Below are positions 14,317-21,794 of a stretch of DNA of 26,134 nucleotides, in pieces. The translations under genes were made by a program, and so were the position numbers. Source of the stretch: Muribaculaceae bacterium (lineage in GTDB: Bacteria; Bacteroidota; Bacteroidia; Bacteroidales; Muribaculaceae); assembly GCA_021443235.1 (NCBI GenBank), contig JABUUJ010000029.1:65246-91379 (forward strand), given 5' to 3'. The notes under the pieces are model-generated. The model worked only from the letters and a program-made list of their open reading frames with translations. It ran no database searches and was not told the DNA's origin. The stretch's first letter is position 1, and each line of letters starts with the position of its first letter.

Positions 14317-16110
14317 TCAATTATTGTCGCTTTTTTCTTTTAAAGTTATATATTTCTGACCTTTTGCATCAACTTTTTCGGGAATTGTCAACCCCAATTT
14401 TTTCTCGTTAATGAGTGTATTAAGATACTTGCGCTTAAGATTGAACCTATCTTTATATCCTACATGTAATGCTATCTCTTTCAGTGATTTAGCCACCTTG
14501 CAATACTTTATTATCTTATTTATTAGTATCTCTTTTTGGCCTTGACGATTTGGCCTTGACGATTTTTGGCCTTGACGATTTTGGACTTGACAAAATTCTT
14601 TATAATCAGTATTGACATGATATTTTGTCCAGCGCCCTGTTTTCTCGGCCACAAGCATTTGAATCTCGGTCAATCGATACAATGTTTTTCCCGCTTCGAT
14701 TGGGTTGATTCCCAATAACCTTTGAGTGCGGCTGTTTGTTATTTCGCCCTCAAGGCATGCGGTTGCCAAAATTATTTGGGATTCGTTGTTGAGTTGTGTG
14801 TACTTGTTTCGGAATAAATTGTTTAGAAAATCGCTACAATCTTTAGGAATAAACGAAACCATTGAAAGGTTCAATTCAACCTGATTTGCATTAACATTAG
14901 CATATAGCTCTGGTTTACGCCAATTCTCTTTTTCCCATGCCGATAATATGGTAGGAATCCCCGAACCAATGTTGTCGCCAAAGCCAATCATTCGCATCAT
15001 GTCTTGCATCTTTGGATTGCGCGCCCGAGAAGTGCCCCCTTTGTAAATCTCTTCTAAAGGTAATTTCAAGGAGCCTGGATTAACAAATCGAAAACCATCT
15101 GGAAGTTTCTCAACCTTTAGAACTCCGGTTACAAGGTAATCGGCGTGAATTATCATGTTGGTCAATGCCTCGCGAATGGCTTTGTGAACTGGGGTGTCGT
15201 CAACTCGAGTTGTACCGTTCAGAACGAAAGGTCGTTTTATATCGGTCGTTAGTTTGCTCTGTATTCTTGTGAAAAAGTTATATAGATTGTTTTCCCAGCG
15301 TCCATCATAAGTCAAGCGGTCGCTCCAGCGACTATCGCCCTCAATATTTGTTTTGTCAATATAGTCTAACCTGATATTGTCAAATCTTTCACGAATAGAC
15401 AACCCCTTGCCAAACATCAACAGTCCTGCAAGTGTTAAACTTTCACGTTTTGTATCTCTGTTGCGTTTATATCCACCCAGATTAAGAAGAAACTCTTTAT
15501 CGTCTTTTTCATTTAGGATGTGATCTGGGTTGTTTTGGCGAAATCGTGTGCGATAAGCTGCCAGCGTTTCAGCATCAATGTCATCAATATTATAGTTGTC
15601 AATCATTATACCGTCGTTGCCGCTATCATTTGAATCGCGCAGCATGGCTTTAACTTCTTCCTCAGTACAGTGATAATCGCCCTCAAAATTGCGCTTAAAT
15701 GAGCCGTTTATCACATTCCCATTAATAAAAATGGGGCGTTGTTTGTAATCGGCTTGAGGTACATGCACAAGTAACACATGCTTTTCATCATATTGAATGT
15801 CGTGAACATCATCATCGCAAATAATGTTTTTGTTGACTTTGTTGCTATTTAGAGTATCAAAAATTGTTTTCTTCATCTTAGCAACATTGGTCACTCCTGT
15901 AACAATAAATCGTTGAGAGTTATCCTCTGTTGACTGATCTTCATATACGCCTAAAATGATGTCACCACCAATTGTGTTGGCAAACGATGAGTAAGTCTCC
16001 CAAAATGATTTTGGGATATCTTTCTCAGCTTTTTTGCATTCCAATGAAATGCGCTCGCCGTAACTTAACAGGTTGTCAATATATTCTTTATTTATATTCA
16101 TAGGTAGCAT
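14317..16110 (-). CDS. AlbA_2/Schlafen-like ATP-binding, putative DNA-binding protein (COG2865 type)
   Basis: This is a 597-residue protein. The N-terminal AlbA_2 (Schlafen AlbA-like) domain carries RISLECKKAEKDIPKSFWE and the SSFANTIGGDIILGV core (about 15-125). A GHKL-like ATPase segment follows with EALTNMIIHADY, FRFVNPG and GFGDNIGSGIP (about 310-385). After it come winged-helix-like segments, a short repeated Q-G-Q-K/R linker near residue 507, and a C-terminal helix-turn-helix-like region ending in basic residues. Proteins of this type are usually called transcriptional regulators or RecG-like; some Schlafen-type relatives act in phage defence, but nothing here proves that role. It is clearly more AT-rich than its neighbours and uses AT-rich codons. 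It starts 2 nt after clc stops (or 11 nt, from the Met at 16101) and ends 2 nt before fmt. Confidence 0.88.
   Translation of the reverse strand: MLPMNINKEYIDNLLSYGERISLECKKAEKDIPKSFWETYSSFANTIGGDIILGVYEDQSTEDNSQRFIVTGVTNVAKMKKTIFDTLNSNKVNKNIICDDDVHDIQYDEKHVLLVHVPQADYKQRPIFINGNVINGSFKRNFEGDYHCTEEEVKAMLRDSNDSGNDGIMIDNYNIDDIDAETLAAYRTRFRQNNPDHILNEKDDKEFLLNLGGYKRNRDTKRESLTLAGLLMFGKGLSIRERFDNIRLDYIDKTNIEGDSRWSDRLTYDGRWENNLYNFFTRIQSKLTTDIKRPFVLNGTTRVDDTPVHKAIREALTNMIIHADYLVTGVLKVEKLPDGFRFVNPGSLKLPLEEIYKGGTSRARNPKMQDMMRMIGFGDNIGSGIPTILSAWEKENWRKPELYANVNANQVELNLSMVSFIPKDCSDFLNNLFRNKYTQLNNESQIILATACLEGEITNSRTQRLLGINPIEAGKTLYRLTEIQMLVAEKTGRWTKYHVNTDYKEFCQVQNRQGQKSSRPNRQGQKEILINKIIKYCKVAKSLKEIALHVGYKDRFNLKRKYLNTLINEKKLGLTIPEKVDAKGQKYITLKEKSDNN
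14538..14594. repeat. Imperfect 14-16 bp tandem repeat inside the AlbA_2 gene
   Basis: GGCCTTGACGAT starts at 14538, 14552 and 14568, and a diverged GGACTTGACAAA at 14583. The spacings are 14, 16 and 15 bp, so successive copies fall in different reading frames but sum to keep the gene open. The protein reads QNRQGQK, SSRPN, RQGQK across it. Confidence 0.85.
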
Positions 16111-16112
16111 TT

Positions 16113-17933
16113 TTAGTCATAGGAGTAGTGCTTCAGCACTTGGCGGTAGGAGTTGAAAATCTTTGACTTTGACACAAATCCCACATATTTGCCGGCGGCA
16201 ACCACTGGCAGGTTCCACGCACCGGTTTTGTCAAATTGCTTCATCACTTGCTCCATCGACGTGCCCAGCTCAAGCTTAGCCGGCGGCTTAGACATGAACT
16301 GGTGCACAAACACGCGCCTGTAAAGGTCGGGACGGAACATAATGTTGCGTATGTCGTCAAGTTGCACTATACCCACAAGCATACCCTTGTCGTCAATCAC
16401 CGGGAACAGGTTGCGGTGACTGCACGATATCGCTCCCACCATGTCTTTCAGACTCATCTCGGGGTTTACACTCACAAAGTCGGTCTCAATCACACTGTCC
16501 ATCTTGAGCAGCGTGAGCACCGAGCGGTCTTTCTGGTGGGTGAGCAGCTCGCCGCGCTGTGCCAAACGGCGGGTGTAGATGCCATAAGGAATAAACACGC
16601 GGCACGTGCCATACGACACCACGCTCACAATGAGCAGCGGCAAGAACAGGTCATAGCCACCGGTCATCTCGGCAGTGAGGAAGATGGCCATGAGCGGGGC
16701 ATGCATCACGCCCGCCATCACTCCCGTCATCCCCATCAGAGCGAAGTTCTTGGTCGACAACGGCTCGCCGAGCCAGCCTAAATTGTTGAGCAGATAGGCA
16801 AAGAAAAACCCCGCAATGCAACCCACATAGAGCGACGGAGCAAACGTTCCGCCCACACCACCGCCTCCGTTGGTGGCACTGGTGGCAAAGGCCTTGGTCG
16901 CTCCTAATAACCCTATGAATATCAGCACAAACCACACATTGTCTTTCATGTGCTCAAATAGCGATGTGTCGAGCAATGCCGATGCGTTTCCGTCGAGCAG
17001 GTTGTTGATTGCTGCGTAACCCTCGCCATAGAGCGGAGGAAACAGGAAAATGAGCGTGCTCAGCACCGCGGCACCCAGCACAAAACGGTAGCGCGGCTTC
17101 TTGATGCGCCCAAACAAGCCCTCCATCATCTCTATCATCTTGCTGAAGTATAGCGACACAAAGCCGCAGAAGATGCCCAGCATGATCACATAAGGAATGC
17201 GACCAGTGTAGAACGCCTCGCTCTGCGAAAACATGAACTCAACATTATAGCCAGTGAAAATTATCGACACCGTAGCGCCGGTCACGCTCGCCACAATCAG
17301 CGGCACCGCCGACCCCGCCGTGAGGTCAAGCATGAGCACCTCGACGGTAAACAGCAAGCCGGCAATGGGGGCCTTGAAAATGCCCGCGATACCCGCGGCA
17401 GCACCGCAACCCACCAGCAGCATGAGCGTGTGGGGCGACAAGCGGAATTGCTGGCCCAGATTGCTGCCTATCGCCGCGCCAGTAAACACGATGGGACCCT
17501 CGGCTCCCACCGAGCCGCCAAAGCCTATAGTCATCGACGACGCCACCAGCGACGCATACATGTTGTGAATCTTCAGCCTGCTCTTTTTCAGCGCAATGGA
17601 ATATAGCACGCGAGTCACACCATGCGAGATGTTGTCGCGCACCACATAGCGCACATATAGTGCCGCAAGCAGGATACCCACAAGCGGGAATATAAGATAC
17701 TGATAGTGAATGGTGTTGAACTTGGTAGTCATCTGCACCAAGTGCGCCATCCACTCAATCAAGAACTTCAGCAACACAGCGGCAAGGCCCGAGCCGACGC
17801 CCACCACGAGGGCAAGCATCACCACAAACGTCTTGTCGTCGATGTGCTTCTCGCGCCACGCCAGCATTCGCTTTAATCGGTCGGTAGGTTCGCCACCGCG
17901 CTGCTTCACAATATGTTCTATATCTTCATTCAT
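16113..17933 (-). CDS. CLC-family chloride channel/antiporter with C-terminal CBS domains
   Basis: About 606 residues from the ATG at 17933. An ATG seven codons and a GTG ten codons upstream are also in frame, but 17933 has AGGA about 8 nt before it. The membrane domain has all CLC selectivity motifs: GSVGAEGP with the gating Glu at residue 145 (aligned with Glu148 of E. coli ClcA), GIFKAPIAGLLF, and NGGGGVGGTFAPSLYVG. About ten hydrophobic segments span residues 30-430. The cytoplasmic C-terminus has two CBS repeats (about 460-600), starting at LKMDSVIETDF and FMSKPPAKLE, which often bind adenine nucleotides. The gating Glu suggests a Cl-/H+ exchanger rather than a passive channel, but this is inference. 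It lies inside the tsaC-fmt run and is separated from the sugar transferase gene by a repeat array. Confidence 0.93.
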   Translation of the reverse strand: MNEDIEHIVKQRGGEPTDRLKRMLAWREKHIDDKTFVVMLALVVGVGSGLAAVLLKFLIEWMAHLVQMTTKFNTIHYQYLIFPLVGILLAALYVRYVVRDNISHGVTRVLYSIALKKSRLKIHNMYASLVASSMTIGFGGSVGAEGPIVFTGAAIGSNLGQQFRLSPHTLMLLVGCGAAAGIAGIFKAPIAGLLFTVEVLMLDLTAGSAVPLIVASVTGATVSIIFTGYNVEFMFSQSEAFYTGRIPYVIMLGIFCGFVSLYFSKMIEMMEGLFGRIKKPRYRFVLGAAVLSTLIFLFPPLYGEGYAAINNLLDGNASALLDTSLFEHMKDNVWFVLIFIGLLGATKAFATSATNGGGGVGGTFAPSLYVGCIAGFFFAYLLNNLGWLGEPLSTKNFALMGMTGVMAGVMHAPLMAIFLTAEMTGGYDLFLPLLIVSVVSYGTCRVFIPYGIYTRRLAQRGELLTHQKDRSVLTLLKMDSVIETDFVSVNPEMSLKDMVGAISCSHRNLFPVIDDKGMLVGIVQLDDIRNIMFRPDLYRRVFVHQFMSKPPAKLELGTSMEQVMKQFDKTGAWNLPVVAAGKYVGFVSKSKIFNSYRQVLKHYSYD

Positions 17934-17984
17934 ATCTAATCCTAAAAAACTCATCCCCCTCACAACCCCATGATAACCTTAAAC

Positions 17985-18095
17985 CTTGATAACCTTGCCC
18001 CTTGACAAACTTGTACCTTGAAAAACTTGAAAAACTTGAAAAACTTGAAAAACTTGAAAAACTTGATAAACTTGAAAAACTTGCCCCTTGATAAA
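17985..18095. repeat. Mixed 7-bp and 9-bp array of words beginning CTTG
   Basis: Thirteen units all begin CTTG: nine-base words (CTTGATAAC, CTTGACAAA, CTTGAAAAA x5 in a row, CTTGATAAA, CTTGAAAAA, CTTGATAAA) and seven-base words (CTTGCCC twice, CTTGTAC). The nine-base words are the same family as the array at 4562-4678. It fills the spacer between the sugar transferase stop and the clc start. Confidence 0.92.
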
Positions 18096-18096
18096 C

Positions 18097-19512
18097 TCAA
18101 ACCCCTCTTCCCGTCAACACCACTTTGATGGTATAGACAAGAATCTTAAAGTCGTTGAGCAGCGACATGTTCTCAAGATAAAGTATGTCATAGTTGAGGC
18201 GCTCTACCATCTCGTCAACGTTCTTGGCATAACCAAACTTCACCATGCCCAGCGACGTGATGCCCGGACGCACCTGACGCAGCAACGCATAGGCTGGCAC
18301 GCGCTTCAAAATCTGCTCGATAAAGTACTGGCGCTCAGGGCGCGGACCCACTATCGACATGTCGCCGCGCAGCACGTTCCAAAACTGTGGCAACTCATCG
18401 ATGCGATACTTGCGCAGCACGCGCCCCACGCGAGTGATGCGAGGGTCGTTGTCGCTCGATAGTTGCGGCTGCCCGCTTTCCTCGGCATTGCACACCATCG
18501 TGCGGAACTTGATGATTTTAAACGGCTTATTGTGGTAGCCCATGCGCTCCTGAGTGTAGAAAACAGGACCACGCGAGTCGCACTTTATCAATATCGCCAC
18601 AATCAGATAAACTGGCAGCAGCAGCACCGTGAGCAACGCCGACGCAATGACGTCGATCAGACGCTTGAGGTTGGTGCCGCACGCGCCCATATTACTGCTC
18701 GAGATATCGACCAGCGGAGCGCCTATCATGTCGCTAATGCGCACTTTCGACAACAACATTCCCATGCGCTCGGGCGGCAACTTGATGGGCCGGTTGAGCG
18801 CAAAGAGCCTATTTATAGTGTTCAGCACCGACTCTGAATGCTGAGTCGTAGGCACCACGATAATCTCTTTTATGTCGGTTTCGTCGCACACGCGCTCTAT
18901 CTCGTCGAGGCTGTAGCGCGGCTGGGCGCATGCCTCGTCGTCCTCGCCGGGTATCGACACATAGCCCATGATCTTATAGCCCAGCGACGCTTGAGTGTCG
19001 TCGAGCTTGCGCCCAAATGCCACCGCTTGCGCGCCGCAACCCACAATAAGGGTGTTGAAACTCCATTGCCGACGCCTTATCTTGCCCGAGGTGTGCGTAG
19101 TGATGACGCTGCGCATGCCATACACGCACACAAATAGCACCGCCACAAGTATAAACACCATCTCGTAGTCAAACGAGCGATTGTTGCTCACATCGTTGAT
19201 GAGCGCGACAAAGAAGATGATGAGCGCATTCACCACCGAGCTCCACAGCGTGACGAAAAACTCGTGAAGGCGCGACTTGCGGAACACCTCGTTGTAGTAG
19301 CCCGACAGACCATAGACGCACATCATCACCAGCGGAAACACCAACTGGCCCATCTCTACGTTGGACGACGTGAGAAAGCGGCCGAGCGTCGGGTATCGTC
19401 CGTGCACGGCTTCGAGCTCATAGCGCAGGCAGTTGTAGGCAAACCACGCCACATTGCTCATCAGCAGGTCGCCAGCCACATATTTCAGGCGTTGCAGTCG
19501 TTCGCTGATCAT
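18097..19512 (-). CDS. Polyprenyl-phosphate sugar-1-phosphate transferase (exopolysaccharide/O-antigen initiation)
   Basis: This is a 471-residue WbaP/WcaJ-type initiating transferase. Four to five N-terminal membrane helices (about 15-140) precede a Rossmann-like CoA-binding-type domain with TLIVGCGAQAVAFGRKL (about 150-245). A membrane re-entrant helix KRLIDVIASALLTVLLLP follows, then the catalytic sugar transferase domain with GPVFYTQERMG, PFKIIKFRTM, and RIDELPQFWNVLRGDMSIVG followed by PRPE. It should place a sugar-1-phosphate from a nucleotide sugar on undecaprenyl phosphate at the inner membrane, starting a capsule, exopolysaccharide or O-antigen chain. No other glycosyltransferase, flippase or polymerase gene is nearby, so it is an orphan relative to a polysaccharide cluster. 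It starts 3 nt after tsaC ends, so it is likely cotranscribed with it. Confidence 0.93.
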   Translation of the reverse strand: MISERLQRLKYVAGDLLMSNVAWFAYNCLRYELEAVHGRYPTLGRFLTSSNVEMGQLVFPLVMMCVYGLSGYYNEVFRKSRLHEFFVTLWSSVVNALIIFFVALINDVSNNRSFDYEMVFILVAVLFVCVYGMRSVITTHTSGKIRRRQWSFNTLIVGCGAQAVAFGRKLDDTQASLGYKIMGYVSIPGEDDEACAQPRYSLDEIERVCDETDIKEIIVVPTTQHSESVLNTINRLFALNRPIKLPPERMGMLLSKVRISDMIGAPLVDISSSNMGACGTNLKRLIDVIASALLTVLLLPVYLIVAILIKCDSRGPVFYTQERMGYHNKPFKIIKFRTMVCNAEESGQPQLSSDNDPRITRVGRVLRKYRIDELPQFWNVLRGDMSIVGPRPERQYFIEQILKRVPAYALLRQVRPGITSLGMVKFGYAKNVDEMVERLNYDILYLENMSLLNDFKILVYTIKVVLTGRGV

Positions 19513-19515
19513 ATC

Positions 19516-20076
19516 CTATCGCAGTATCTTGAAGGTGCCGTCGCTGCTCAACTTGATGATGTTGCTCGCCTCGTGGCACGACGTGTCGTCCTGGCGGTAC
19601 TCAACCACATAGTCCACGCCTTTCTTAATCGACTCGTCGATCTCGCTGAACGTCGCCGGCGACGGCGCTCCGCTCACATTGGCACTCGTCGACACCAGCG
19701 GACGACCCAGCAGCTGGCACAGCTTGTGGGTGAACGGCTCCTGTGGCACCCTGATGCCAAGGCTGTCGTTCTCGCCCAGCAAACTCTGAGCCACATTAAA
19801 CGCTCCCTCATAGATGATGGTGAGGGGCTTTACTGCCACGTCCATCAGCTCGCGCGCCATGTAGGGCACGTCCACCACATAGTGGTCCAGGCGATCGGCA
19901 CTGTCGAGCAGCACAATGAGCGCCTTGCTGTCGTCGCGACGCTTGAGCTCATACACGCGCTTCACCGCCTCGGCGCACGTGGCGTCGCAACCTATACCCC
20001 ATATTGTGTCAGTAGGATAGAGGATTAGGCCGCCATTGCGCAGCACTTCAAGGCATTTCTTTATATCTTGTTCCAT
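19516..20076 (-). CDS. tsaC: L-threonylcarbamoyladenylate synthase (YrdC/Sua5 family)
   Basis: The protein is 186 residues from the ATG at 20076. An upstream TTG would add 37 residues with no homologous character. It shows the YrdC fold signatures: GGLILYPTDTIWGIGCDA at residues 16-33, the KRRDDSKALIVLL segment, and VSTSANVSGAPSPATF. It makes threonylcarbamoyl-AMP from threonine, bicarbonate and ATP for the t6A37 modification of ANN-decoding tRNAs. The length covers only the YrdC domain, without the extra C-terminal Sua5 domain, so it is TsaC-like; annotation pipelines may call it sua5. It is the first gene of the minus-strand run that continues with the sugar transferase, clc and fmt, and shares a 178-bp divergent promoter region with the FMN-binding protein gene. 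Confidence 0.94.
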   Translation of the reverse strand: MEQDIKKCLEVLRNGGLILYPTDTIWGIGCDATCAEAVKRVYELKRRDDSKALIVLLDSADRLDHYVVDVPYMARELMDVAVKPLTIIYEGAFNVAQSLLGENDSLGIRVPQEPFTHKLCQLLGRPLVSTSANVSGAPSPATFSEIDESIKKGVDYVVEYRQDDTSCHEASNIIKLSSDGTFKILR

Positions 20077-20141
20077 ATCCAGTTTTCGTTCTCGCGGGTG
20101 CGCACAAGCGCACAAAACAATATATTTACGCAAAATTAGCA

Positions 20142-20149
20142 CAAACTTA
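20142..20149 (-). promoter_or_regulatory. Putative Bacteroidetes -7 element for the tsaC operon
   Basis: The minus strand reads TAAGTTTG (TAnnTTTG), 66 nt upstream of the tsaC start. A second match, TAATTTTG, is at 20131-20138. No clear -33 TTTG goes with either. Confidence 0.4.
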
Positions 20150-20227
20150 TCTTTTATAAAAGCATTTTCACGAAAATTTTTCAACAACTTTGATTAACAT
20201 GGCCTAGTTTATTCGGTCTAAATGTTG

Positions 20228-20235
20228 TAACTTTG
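20228..20235 (+). promoter_or_regulatory. Putative Bacteroidetes -7 element for the FMN-binding protein gene
   Basis: TAACTTTG matches TAnnTTTG and lies 20 nt before the ATG at 20255. The -33 region is only T-rich (CTAGTTTAT), without a perfect TTTG. Confidence 0.5.
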
Positions 20236-20254
20236 CATTAAATTAAGTTTGATT

Positions 20255-20662
20255 ATGAAAAAAACAGTGTTTTCTGTGGTGATGTTGGCGGCTGTTTTGT
20301 TGCTCTCGGCCTCCGCCGCTATGGCTAAAACCAACTCTAAAAAGAGAACCACAACTAAGGCCAACAGCAATACCGAGCAGGTGATTTTCACTGGCGAGAT
20401 AGCCAAGCGAGTCATCGGTTATAACGGCACCACGCCACTCAATGTCACCGTAAAAGGCGGCAAAATCGTCAGCATCGAGGCGCTCCCCAACGATGAGGAC
20501 CCGCAATACTTCCGTCGCGCAACACGTAAGGTCTTCTCGCAATATGAGGGACTCTCGGTTGCCGACGCCCTTAAGCTATCGCCCGACGCCGCCACCGGCG
20601 CCACCTACTCAAGCGAGGCCCTAATCCAGAACATCCAGCTCGCCCTAAAGCAACTAAAATAA
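20255..20662 (+). CDS. Secreted FMN-binding-domain protein (probable covalent flavin carrier)
   Basis: This 135-residue protein starts at the ATG 20255, not the in-frame TTG two codons before. The signal peptide ends near AAMA (residue 24), then a basic Lys/Thr-rich linker (25-40) leads to a single FMN_bind domain (about 42-135). The domain ends with DAATGATYSSEA, which matches the ApbE flavinylation motif (D-x-x-[ST]-G-A-T-x-[ST]); Thr117 would carry FMN through a phosphoester bond. Such proteins move electrons outside the inner membrane. No ApbE, NqrB-like or reductase partner lies within the window, so its electron donor and acceptor are unknown. The stop is followed by 309 bp of repeats before the next gene, so it is probably monocistronic. 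Confidence 0.85.
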   Translation: MKKTVFSVVMLAAVLLLSASAAMAKTNSKKRTTTKANSNTEQVIFTGEIAKRVIGYNGTTPLNVTVKGGKIVSIEALPNDEDPQYFRRATRKVFSQYEGLSVADALKLSPDAATGATYSSEALIQNIQLALKQLK

Positions 20663-20671
20663 CCCACCTCG

Positions 20672-20752
20672 TTACAATCGACACTCTCGATACAATCGTT
20701 ACAATCGTTACAATCGCTCCCCTCGATACAATCGTTACAATCGACTCCCTCG
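20672..20752. repeat. Nine-unit nonamer array ending in TCG
   Basis: Nine 9-bp units lie in register: TTACAATCG (four times), ATACAATCG (twice), and ACACTCTCG, CTCCCCTCG and ACTCCCTCG once each. All end in TCG. It joins directly, through CCCTCGATAAAC, to the heptamer array that follows. Confidence 0.88.
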
Positions 20753-20753
20753 A

Positions 20754-20956
20754 TAAACACTAAACACTAAACAATAAACACTAAACACTAAACTATAAAC
20801 ACTAAACTATAAACACTAAACTATAAACACTAAACTATAAACTATAAACTATAAACACTAAACTATAAACACTAAACTATAAACTATAAACACTAAACTA
20901 TAAACTATAAACACTAAACTATAAACTATAAACTATAAACTATAAACACTAAACAT
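20754..20956. repeat. Twenty-nine-unit heptamer array TAAACAC/TAAACTA
   Basis: There are exactly 29 units of 7 bp. All begin TAAAC; the last two bases are AC or TA in an irregular two-letter order, with a single AA near the left end and a single AT at the right end. There is no length variation in 203 bp. It ends 16 nt before the methyltransferase start. Confidence 0.95.
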
Positions 20957-20971
20957 TATACATTACCCCCA

Positions 20972-21772
20972 TTGCCCATCACCCACATCACATCACTCGA
21001 CCACCCCGGAGTCCAGCTGTTCGCCACTCTCACCGAGGCACAGCTGCGCAACCGCCTGGAGCCCGACAAAGGCATCTTCATTGCCGAGAGCCCCAAGGTG
21101 ATTAACGTCGCCCTCGATGCAGGCTACCAGCCGCTGTCGCTCCTGTGCGAGCAACGCCACATCACCGGCGATGCCGCAGGCATAATCGAGCGAGCCGGCG
21201 ACATCCCCGTCTATACCGGCGACCGCCAACTCCTTGCGGCACTCACGGGCTACACACTCACTCGTGGCGTGCTGTGTGCCATGCGGCGCCCCGTGCCTCC
21301 ATCGGTGGAGCAGGTGTGCGACGGCGCCCGACGTGTCGTGGTGATTGACGGCGTGACCGACACAACCAACATTGGCGCGATCTTCCGCTCGGCGGCGGCT
21401 CTCGGCATCGACGCCGTGCTGCTTACCCCCGACTCGTGCGACCCGCTCAACCGTCGCGCCGTGCGTGTGTCGATGGGCAGCGTCTTTCTCGTGCCTTGGA
21501 CTTGGGTCGACTCGTCGTTGCAACAACTCTCCAAGCTGGGTTTCAAAACTGCCGCCATGGCGCTCAGCGACAACTCTATATCTATCGACAACCCCGTCCT
21601 TGCCAACGCGCCACGCCTTGCCATCGTCATGGGAACCGAGGGCGACGGACTGCCACAAACCACCATCAACCACGCCGACTATGTGGTGCGCATCCCCATG
21701 GCACACAACGTCGACTCGCTCAACGTCGCCGCGGCAGCCGCTGTGGCATTCTGGGAACTTAGAGCAAAATAA
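20972..21772 (+). CDS. SpoU/TrmH-family rRNA or tRNA 2'-O-ribose methyltransferase
   Basis: The protein is 266 residues. An N-terminal substrate-binding domain (about 1-105) includes FIAESPKVINVALDAG. The SPOUT methyltransferase domain follows, with all three motifs: NIGAIFRSAAALGIDAVLL, LAIVMGTEGDGL, and VRIPMAHNVDSLNVAAAAAV. It should transfer a methyl group from SAM to a ribose 2'-OH, probably in 23S rRNA or a tRNA; the target cannot be told from the sequence. The frame has no ATG before the conserved region, so TTG at 20972 is the only plausible start: an in-frame TAA is at 20936 and no ATG or GTG lies between. The TTG follows the heptamer array by 15 bp. The SPOR gene starts 22 bp after the stop and is probably cotranscribed. 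Confidence 0.9.
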   Translation: MPITHITSLDHPGVQLFATLTEAQLRNRLEPDKGIFIAESPKVINVALDAGYQPLSLLCEQRHITGDAAGIIERAGDIPVYTGDRQLLAALTGYTLTRGVLCAMRRPVPPSVEQVCDGARRVVVIDGVTDTTNIGAIFRSAAALGIDAVLLTPDSCDPLNRRAVRVSMGSVFLVPWTWVDSSLQQLSKLGFKTAAMALSDNSISIDNPVLANAPRLAIVMGTEGDGLPQTTINHADYVVRIPMAHNVDSLNVAAAAAVAFWELRAK

Positions 21773-21794
21773 CTCACTTTTAATAAATACTAAT

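Larger units (their letters stand above)
20663..20971. other. 309-bp repeat-filled intergenic region
   Basis: No gene is visible. Nearly the whole spacer consists of two short-period arrays, nonamers at 20672-20752 and heptamers at 20754-20956, leaving 15 bp before the TTG start of the methyltransferase gene. Confidence 0.85.

Noticed and set aside
20672..20956. CRISPR array
   Set aside because: Units are 7 or 9 bp and directly adjacent; there are no unique spacers of 25-40 bp and no cas genes nearby.
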